Assembly (NCBI GenBank): GCA_964403185.1
Contig: CAYOFK010000101.1
Span: 1 to 10,954, forward strand
Direction: 5' to 3'
From: CAYOFK01 sp964403185
Lineage (GTDB): Bacteria > Bacteroidota > Bacteroidia > Bacteroidales > VadinHA17
DNA length: 10,954 nt
Below the pieces are notes generated by a model. The model made no database searches and was not told where the DNA came from. It was given only the letters and a program-made list of their open reading frames with translations. Below are positions 5,614 through 10,954 of the stretch, one piece after another; the first letter of the stretch is position 1, and the number at the start of each line of letters is the position of its first letter. A program made the translations under genes and the position numbers.

Positions 5614-6507
5614 TCAGGGGAAAAATCTTCTTTGTTTTCTGTGCCTGAGGCGCAACAAAATACTTTTGGTTTCTCCATTAATTGTAATAGTGGCCTCATT
5701 ATCGCATTTGCCATCTCCATAATCAAGAGTGATTGGGAGTTTGTCGCCTATTACAATCACCACTGTTCCGCTTTTCATGAACTTACAGCTTGCAGCCCAT
5801 TCCAACCGGTAGGTTATGGTCCGTGTGTATGGCTGCTGGTTATAGTTGGTGCCATTGGCCGAACCCGTAATGTAAAACACATTGTCAAAGAAATTCCTGG
5901 TTTCAACTCCGGCCACCCATTCCTTATGCCGTTTAAATTCTTTTGTCAGTACTATTGAATCTGCATTCTCTACAGGAATGGTAAGCTTTCCGCCTTCCAG
6001 CACGGCTGTAAAAGTCAGGTTTCCTTTGTCATTCCAGCCATTGTTTTTAGTGGTTTTAGTTCCTTCAACTTTGATCCCATTGATGTGGTAATCAAATAAT
6101 TCCACCGTCTTCATTGAGCCCGGTCTTTTCATCCACCCTGTAATGGTGATCTTTACCATGCCGCTGCGGGTGTGACCATAAAAGCCTTCACAGCCGTCAC
6201 CCCAGTCAATGGTAATAACTTTGGGCCATCTGATAGTATCAGGCCGGTCAACTGTAATGGTAGGACATCCGGTTGAAACGATCATGGACTTATGAGTTCC
6301 TGAAGACAGTTGATTCTCTACAGTAAATACAGCATTATCAACGGCTTCCATCAGGTCGTCGAACAACGTTTCTGTGAGTGCATCTTCCTCAGTAAGTAAC
6401 AGTTCGTCGTCATTAATGACGTTTTTATTCTCTTTTTGACAGGAGCTTAAGGAAAACAGCCCGGTCAATAATACAATCAATAAAAGTTTCCAGTTTTTTG
6501 TTTTCAT
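5614..6507 (-). CDS. Predicted surface-exposed lipoprotein with repeated GDG-Cys motif
   Basis: This 297-residue protein has a lipoprotein signal: MKTKNWKLLLIVLLTGLFSL, then S-S-C23. The residues after the Cys, Q-K-E-N, resemble the surface lipoprotein export signal (Q-K-D-D-E type) described in Bacteroidota, suggesting the outer face of the outer membrane. An acidic helix (about 33-58) leads to a beta-rich body with an internal duplication: VITIDWGDGCEG (97-108) and PITLDYGDGKCDN (258-270), each followed by a T-I-T/I-N-G strand. The four body cysteines (81, 106, 241, 268) fall into two pairs spaced 25 and 27 residues, so disulfides are likely. The family is not recognised; it does not look like SusD or DUF4249. 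It lies downstream of the sigma/FecR/receptor genes on the same strand and has its own terminator. Function unknown. Confidence 0.85.
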   Translation of the reverse strand: MKTKNWKLLLIVLLTGLFSLSSCQKENKNVINDDELLLTEEDALTETLFDDLMEAVDNAVFTVENQLSSGTHKSMIVSTGCPTITVDRPDTIRWPKVITIDWGDGCEGFYGHTRSGMVKITITGWMKRPGSMKTVELFDYHINGIKVEGTKTTKNNGWNDKGNLTFTAVLEGGKLTIPVENADSIVLTKEFKRHKEWVAGVETRNFFDNVFYITGSANGTNYNQQPYTRTITYRLEWAASCKFMKSGTVVIVIGDKLPITLDYGDGKCDNEATITINGETKSILLRLRHRKQRRFFP

Positions 6508-6839
6508 TGTTTTCTGATTTTATTAAACATTCAATAGTTTCTGTTTTGAGCAATTGATTAATGCCCGCTTTATTACTAATCCGTACAAATCACCGGATAC
6601 CCTACTTTTTTTTTCAAGAAAAACAGGTGCCTTCATAAATTTACTCCTGAATTGCTTAGCAAATTGGAAAGTCTATTTCACAAATATTTAATTCCTGGTG
6701 TTTGAAATTTGAGAGATCATTCGCGGCTTCCCCTGTGCCCTGAGCCGGGTTGACTCAGGCAAGTCGCGGGGTGACTGATTATGGACAGGTCTGAGCATTT
6801 ACCTTAAGATCAATGAGTCACCCCGTGATTGAGCGGATG
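6508..6839. other. Intergenic region between receptor and lipoprotein genes, with alternative hairpins
   Basis: No gene is seen in these 332 bases. The left part is AT-rich, includes a T9 run near 6606, and should hold the lipoprotein promoter, though no good -7/-33 pair is present. Close to the receptor stop is a structured part. CGGGGTGACT (6767-6776) pairs exactly with AGTCACCCCG (6816-6825). CCTGAG (6739-6744) pairs with CTCAGG (6754-6759). GGGTTGACTCA (6747-6757) can pair, with one mismatch, with TGAGTCACCCC (6814-6824). The last two arms overlap, so the folds exclude each other. No T-run follows, so a simple terminator is not supported. Confidence 0.5.
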
Positions 6840-9374
6840 TTAAAAAGAAAAGTTCAGATATATAGTGGGAGTAAAGGGAACGGCCTCAGCGTGTATATTA
6901 ATGGTATTGGTTTGGTTGGAAGGCGCCCGAATAAAATTGGCGTATTTAATATTTTTCGTATTTAATACATTCAAAACAGATATCCCGGCTTCCATGTGAT
7001 ATTTTTTCTTATCGTACCTGTATATAAAAGCGGCATCAAGCCTGCGATAGGGGTACCGGTCATCAGGATCCGATGAACGGGACAGGTCTACAAACCCGGA
7101 GCCGTACACATAATTGGCGGAAATATAAAAGGGATGGAAATTGAATAAACCGGCCCATTTTATTTCGTGTCTTTGATCCTGGGGGGCATACCAATAGTCC
7201 ACCAACCAGAAATAAGGAAAACTTTCTTCGGTCTTCCCCAGTGAATACGCAATCCAGAACTCGTGTTTCCGTATCATTTGTTTCAGATAAAGGTCCATCC
7301 CATAGGAATACCCATTCCCTTCATATACTCCTCTTTCATAAAACCGCCTGGTGTTAATAAAGCGGGTAATGCCCTTAACGGTTTTATAATAAGTTTCAAT
7401 ACTGGCTGTAAAATTCCTTTTATGGTAGGTAAGTCCCCCAACAAAATGCTCTGATTCAAGTACCGGTATATCCTCATCATCACAAACGGTCCAGAAGTAT
7501 CTGTAATTTCCTTCATCGTCCACTTCCGAAGCCAATGATATAAACTGGTTGTAGATACCCCAGGCAAAGTGTAATTTCATATATTCATCAAAATCAATCG
7601 AAACCAACAATCTTGGCTGGATGAAAGGTTTTGATAAATTGAGAACATAGTCCATCCTGATCCCGGGTTTGATTCTGATATGTTTATTTATGGCGATCTC
7701 ATCCTGGATATAAAGATGGAGGCGCTGGCCATATTTGTCTAGTTGATTGATGTTGATGTTGAATGAATCTTCTTCAAAAGAAACAGCATCATTAACATAA
7801 CCCATCCCCAGTTCAACCTGGTGCCGTTTTGATACTGCAAATTGATTTTTACTTTTAACGGAGATCTCCCTGATCCCGTTTTGTATTAATTCATTCCGTT
7901 TTTGAATAACATTACCATTTAAAGTCCGTGTGACTTCTTGTTCCAGGAACAATTCTTTATCAAGGCCGGAGTAGCTGATCATCACATTGGACCGGAACCC
8001 GTTATTCCAGTTCTTACCATAAAACAAACTTCCTCCCCTCTGACGGCTGCGTTCTTCTGATAATCTGTATATATGGTTGTATTTCCTTTCTTCATCAATC
8101 TTATACGAAAAATTATCCCGCCCTTCATAAAGACTGATGAAGTAATCATCTCCGTTTTCAGTGGATCCTGAATATTTTAAATTAAAATCCCTGAATAAAT
8201 AATCCGGATGTACATTAATATCGGCTACATCCGGGGAGTTATTGTTACCAAAAAGATTGATGTCGTCTTCATTATACAGATTATAGTAGGTGTGACGGAA
8301 TGCAAAAACCAGTGAGGATTGTTTGAATACGGGCACACTTGCCTTTCCACTGATGGTCATGTTGTTAATTGTGAAGTTGAGTGTGGGGTCCACGGGGTTT
8401 CCGTCAATACCGGAGATATTAACAATGCCTCCCACCCGTTCACCATATTCCGCTCCATACCCCCCTTTCAAAACTAAGATATCTTTAGCCATATAAGGGT
8501 TCACAGCACTGATATTATCGTTAAAATTTTTTAGTCCGAAAACAGTAAACCCATCAAACAACACCTGGCTATGGCCTTCATAACCACCCCAGATGATCAG
8601 ATCGCTGGATTGCTCCCCCGCAGCAAGAATTCCGGGCTGCAAGCGCAAATAATTAAATACCGAATTGTCCCCGTTACCGGGTACGCGGCTGGCTATCTTG
8701 TGGTTTAATCGTATGGCGCCGGGGGTTTCCCCTATCTGGCCGGAATGTTCCACCACTTCGCCCTCAATAACCACTTCTTTCAATCCGATAATCGAAGGTA
8801 TTAAATAAAAAGTCTGGTTAACTCCCGGATAAACAACCGTGTCCAGAATATAATAACCCAGGTAAGAAATAGTCAGCTTTAATAAACTGTCAGATTGTGA
8901 TGCATACGAGAAAGTTCCTTTAAAATCAGACACCATTCCCCTCCCGTCAACTATTACGTGGGAATAGGGAAGTGGTTCAAAATTACTTTTATCAACCACC
9001 TTCCCGGTTATAAGATAGACTTCTTTTCTTTTTGGAATTTTCCGGGCAATGATCAAATAGACATCCCCTGACTTTTCAAAAGCCAGGGGCAAATCCTTTA
9101 AAAGATATTCAATAGCTTCATCAGGAGAAGTAAAGGAACGGGAAAGTGTAATGCTGTGTTTTGAAAGCTTCCGGTCATCGAAGGAAAACTGCAGGCCATA
9201 TGCATCCCTGACCCCGATCAAAACAAGGTTTAGAGGCTCGTTCTGGACCTCAATATGAATGCTTTGTGAAAAAGCATTCGATCCTGACATGGACAGGATC
9301 GACAGAAGAATAATTATTCTGTTTCCCAAACTATTTATTCCGGATCTTATAATGACCCTCAGTCTCTTCTTCAA
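6840..9374 (-). CDS. FecA-like TonB-dependent receptor with STN signalling domain
   Basis: This 844-residue outer membrane receptor has a signal segment (hydrophobic core about 19-30, ending A-F-S-Q at 37). An STN domain follows (about 45-112), then a carboxypeptidase-regulatory-like fold (about 118-205, 'LITGKVVDKSNFEPLPYSHV'), a plug (about 213-325, with 'VLFDGF' and 'LKGGYGAEYGERVGGIVNI'), and a barrel to the C-terminal 'IYLNFSF'. STN-bearing receptors both import a ligand and signal to a FecR partner, which is the gene just upstream. No SusD-like gene follows, so a siderophore, metal complex or peptide-like ligand is as likely as a glycan. The codon at 9374 is TTG, 44 bases inside fecR, and the frame has no ATG before Met29. 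A second TTG at 9327-9329, one base past the FecR stop, would give a compact 22-residue signal peptide. The true start is unsettled. Confidence 0.92.
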   Translation of the reverse strand: MKKRLRVIIRSGINSLGNRIIILLSILSMSGSNAFSQSIHIEVQNEPLNLVLIGVRDAYGLQFSFDDRKLSKHSITLSRSFTSPDEAIEYLLKDLPLAFEKSGDVYLIIARKIPKRKEVYLITGKVVDKSNFEPLPYSHVIVDGRGMVSDFKGTFSYASQSDSLLKLTISYLGYYILDTVVYPGVNQTFYLIPSIIGLKEVVIEGEVVEHSGQIGETPGAIRLNHKIASRVPGNGDNSVFNYLRLQPGILAAGEQSSDLIIWGGYEGHSQVLFDGFTVFGLKNFNDNISAVNPYMAKDILVLKGGYGAEYGERVGGIVNISGIDGNPVDPTLNFTINNMTISGKASVPVFKQSSLVFAFRHTYYNLYNEDDINLFGNNNSPDVADINVHPDYLFRDFNLKYSGSTENGDDYFISLYEGRDNFSYKIDEERKYNHIYRLSEERSRQRGGSLFYGKNWNNGFRSNVMISYSGLDKELFLEQEVTRTLNGNVIQKRNELIQNGIREISVKSKNQFAVSKRHQVELGMGYVNDAVSFEEDSFNININQLDKYGQRLHLYIQDEIAINKHIRIKPGIRMDYVLNLSKPFIQPRLLVSIDFDEYMKLHFAWGIYNQFISLASEVDDEGNYRYFWTVCDDEDIPVLESEHFVGGLTYHKRNFTASIETYYKTVKGITRFINTRRFYERGVYEGNGYSYGMDLYLKQMIRKHEFWIAYSLGKTEESFPYFWLVDYWYAPQDQRHEIKWAGLFNFHPFYISANYVYGSGFVDLSRSSDPDDRYPYRRLDAAFIYRYDKKKYHMEAGISVLNVLNTKNIKYANFIRAPSNQTNTINIHAEAVPFTPTIYLNFSF

Positions 9375-10200
9375 ATACCAATCCGAAAGGTTTACATATC
9401 AGGTTTAATACTTCTTCGACGTTTTCACGTCTTTCAAAGTTGCCGGTATAGAAATAGTCAAGATCCCCGGGAATGCTGATACTAATATTGTATTGCCTTT
9501 CCATTTCTTTAAATACGTCTGTTAACAGAACGGCAGTAAATATGAAGTTATTTTGTCTCCAGGCTGAAGGCTGTGTATTTGACTCCGTATCCTGCACCCG
9601 GAACATCCCTGATTCTTCCAGGACGGCCATTTGGTTAGAATTCAAGATCACTGCATCTTTTTCCTTCCGTGATACTACTTCAACACTGCCACTGATACAA
9701 GCCACTTTATATTGATTTTCCCTGGCGAAAATATTAAAGGTGGTTCCCCGTACCCTGGTGACACCAAATTCAGACACTACCTCAAACTTTTTACCTTTCC
9801 TGACTTCAAAATGAGCTTCGCCTTTCAGAGTTAATCTTCTGGAAAACCTCCACCAATAAGGATGATAATTCAATTCCGATCCGGCATTTAACTCCACTCT
9901 TGAACCATCCGGAAGAGCCATACTTATATGTTCACCCGGTAAACTTTCCACAGTATATCTGTAAAAACGCAATACCCCGGCAAGTGCCAGCAATAATACC
10001 AGGGAAGCGGCTACAGCTAAACGCGTCCATTGGTTCCTGTTTAACCTTATCGCTGACCTGGCTGTGTTATCAACCTGCATTTCAAGATCATTCCAGACCT
10101 TATCCCTCTCTCTTGTCCATGGAATTTTCATTTTTTGTTCCATGTGATCAGGCAAGACCTTTTTAAAATCTTTCTTTCCGTTGTTGCTGTATTGATCCAT
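9331..10200 (-). CDS. FecR-like anti-sigma factor
   Basis: This 289-residue single-pass inner membrane protein has a cytoplasmic N-terminus (1-58) that should hold the sigma factor and a transmembrane helix at about 61-79. A periplasmic FecR domain follows (about 88-178, 'LPDGSRVELNAGSELNY', 'GEAHFEV', 'VRGTTFNIFA'), then a C-terminal DUF4974 domain (about 218-287) as in most Bacteroidota FecR proteins. Order and length fit the family. Its ATG follows the sigma stop directly (TAAATG), so the two are probably translated in a fixed ratio. The 3' end abuts or overlaps the receptor gene. The periplasmic part is expected to contact the receptor STN domain and relay ligand binding by releasing the sigma factor. 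Confidence 0.95.
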   Translation of the reverse strand: MDQYSNNGKKDFKKVLPDHMEQKMKIPWTRERDKVWNDLEMQVDNTARSAIRLNRNQWTRLAVAASLVLLLALAGVLRFYRYTVESLPGEHISMALPDGSRVELNAGSELNYHPYWWRFSRRLTLKGEAHFEVRKGKKFEVVSEFGVTRVRGTTFNIFARENQYKVACISGSVEVVSRKEKDAVILNSNQMAVLEESGMFRVQDTESNTQPSAWRQNNFIFTAVLLTDVFKEMERQYNISISIPGDLDYFYTGNFERRENVEEVLNLICKPFGLVFEEETEGHYKIRNK

Positions 10201-10686
10201 TTATACTTTTAATACCTTTCTTAAATAGGCTAAAGCCAGATTCATTCTTTTCTCAACAGTTTTAATACTTATATCCAGCCGTTCTGCAATTTCCATGTAC
10301 TTTAAGCCCTCCTGGCGACTCATAAGAAATACAATCCGTTGTTTTTCAGTCAGTTTGGCAAGTGCTTTTTCATACCTTTTTTTTAATTCCATGTACTGAA
10401 CAAGGTTGTCGGTTTCTTCCGATGAAAATTCCAGGGAGAGTTCTTTTTCATATTTGCCGGCAATCTTTTTCCGGCGGCAATGGTTAACAAACAAATCTCC
10501 GGAAATCTTATATAACAGTCCCTTATTTTGCTTAATATCAAATTGCACTTGCTTTTCCCAGATCCTGATAAAAGCGTCCTGAGCGATATCTGTAGCCAGT
10601 TCAGCATCCCCACACCGGTAATAAATATAAGCTCTTACCGAATCAAAATACCTGTCAAATACTACTTTGAAATCTTCTTTTGTCAA
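10201..10686 (-). CDS. ECF-type RNA polymerase sigma factor (FecI-like)
   Basis: This 161-residue sigma-70 family protein has region 2 at about 8-73 ('FDSVRAYIYYRCGDAELATD', 'AQDAFIRIWE') and region 4 at about 108-158 ('LTEKQRIVFLMSRQEGLKY', then helix-turn-helix 'MEIAERLDISIKTVEKRM'). Regions 1 and 3 are absent, as in the ECF group. It heads an operon with the FecR-like anti-sigma factor and the STN receptor and probably directs transcription of the receptor and perhaps of itself. The start codon appears to be TTG, with AGGA 5 bases before it. The frame has a TAA seven codons further upstream and no ATG until Met99, so no ATG-started version could include region 2. Confidence 0.95.
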   Translation of the reverse strand: MTKEDFKVVFDRYFDSVRAYIYYRCGDAELATDIAQDAFIRIWEKQVQFDIKQNKGLLYKISGDLFVNHCRRKKIAGKYEKELSLEFSSEETDNLVQYMELKKRYEKALAKLTEKQRIVFLMSRQEGLKYMEIAERLDISIKTVEKRMNLALAYLRKVLKV

Positions 10687-10954
10687 TATTCCTGTTTCAA
10701 ACTTTTATCTCCGGTAAATTTATAAAAATGTAAAAGAACGAATATCAATTATTTTAGTCACAATCGTAAATTTATACGATGCTCTATTTCTAATCCGTTT
10801 TAAAACCGGCAAACCCTAAGAATATTTTAATTTATAATATACGAAAAAGTTCGAGCCAACGAATGGAATTCTACATTCCATAATCTATAATAGCAGGTGA
10901 AACAATAATACAGGTGTTAAAAAGTTATAATTTTACCTTCTGATATCCTTTCTA
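10687..10954 (-). promoter_or_regulatory. Upstream region of the sigma operon with inverted and direct repeats
   Basis: This AT-rich stretch must hold the promoter of the cascade. No clean TTTG / TAnnTTTG pair was found. GTAAATTTATA occurs twice in direct orientation (10714-10724 and 10766-10776, 52 bp apart). The second copy lies inside the inverted repeat ATCGTA-N6-TACGAT (10763-10780). Further out are the palindrome GTTTTAAAAC (10797-10806) and the inverted repeat ATGGAAT-N5-ATTCCAT (10863-10881). These are candidate operator sites. At the far right, the minus strand reads a short open stretch ending in TAA (10933-10935), which could be the tail of another gene but is too short to call. 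Confidence 0.4.

Noticed and set aside
5614..6507. SusD-like or DUF4249 partner of the receptor
   Set aside because: It lacks the helical repeat character and length of SusD and the DUF4249 sequence pattern; the body is beta-rich with paired cysteines.
7283..7567. Second minus-strand frame of 94 codons inside the receptor gene
   Set aside because: Out-of-frame shadow of the barrel region; no signal, domain or ribosome-binding site.

Overview
The window looks like a chromosomal scaffold from a member of the Bacteroidota. It carries an ECF sigma / FecR anti-sigma / STN-type TonB-dependent receptor cascade with a DUF4974-bearing FecR, PorT-like outer membrane barrels, and a lipoprotein with a Q-K-E sequence just after the lipidated cysteine. 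Spacers are AT-rich and palindromic repeats sit between genes. No rRNA, tRNA, CRISPR array or intact transposase gene was seen. A run of 100 N (3281-3380) marks an assembly gap.

Left part (1-3239). Two overlapping minus-strand genes encode a DUF438-hemerythrin-PAS protein and a DUF1858-DUF2249 protein that runs off the left edge. This pairing suggests sensing or handling of O2, NO or redox stress. Across a 302-bp divergent spacer lies a plus-strand gene for a Tat-exported aldo/keto-reductase-fold protein with two C-terminal 4Fe-4S motifs. By eye, three of its four expected catalytic residues are replaced.

Middle (3240-5613). An 18-bp tandem repeat runs into the gap. Beyond the gap is a GC-rich, gene-free stretch with REP-like hairpins. 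Two translationally coupled minus-strand outer membrane beta-barrel genes follow (TGATG junction). Upstream of them are three stacked palindromes, one of which is a good terminator for the next gene.

Right part (5614-10954). All genes are on the minus strand, in transcription order: ECF sigma factor, FecR-like anti-sigma factor, FecA-like TonB-dependent receptor, then a 330-bp spacer with alternative hairpins, and a predicted surface-exposed lipoprotein with an internally repeated Cys motif. The cascade logic is that ligand binding at the receptor is passed through its STN domain to the FecR periplasmic domain, which frees the sigma factor. No SusD-like partner is present, which argues against a standard glycan-utilisation locus. 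The substrate cannot be read from the sequence. Two of the three cascade genes appear to start with TTG. The sigma factor may also drive the downstream lipoprotein and barrels, but that is inference.
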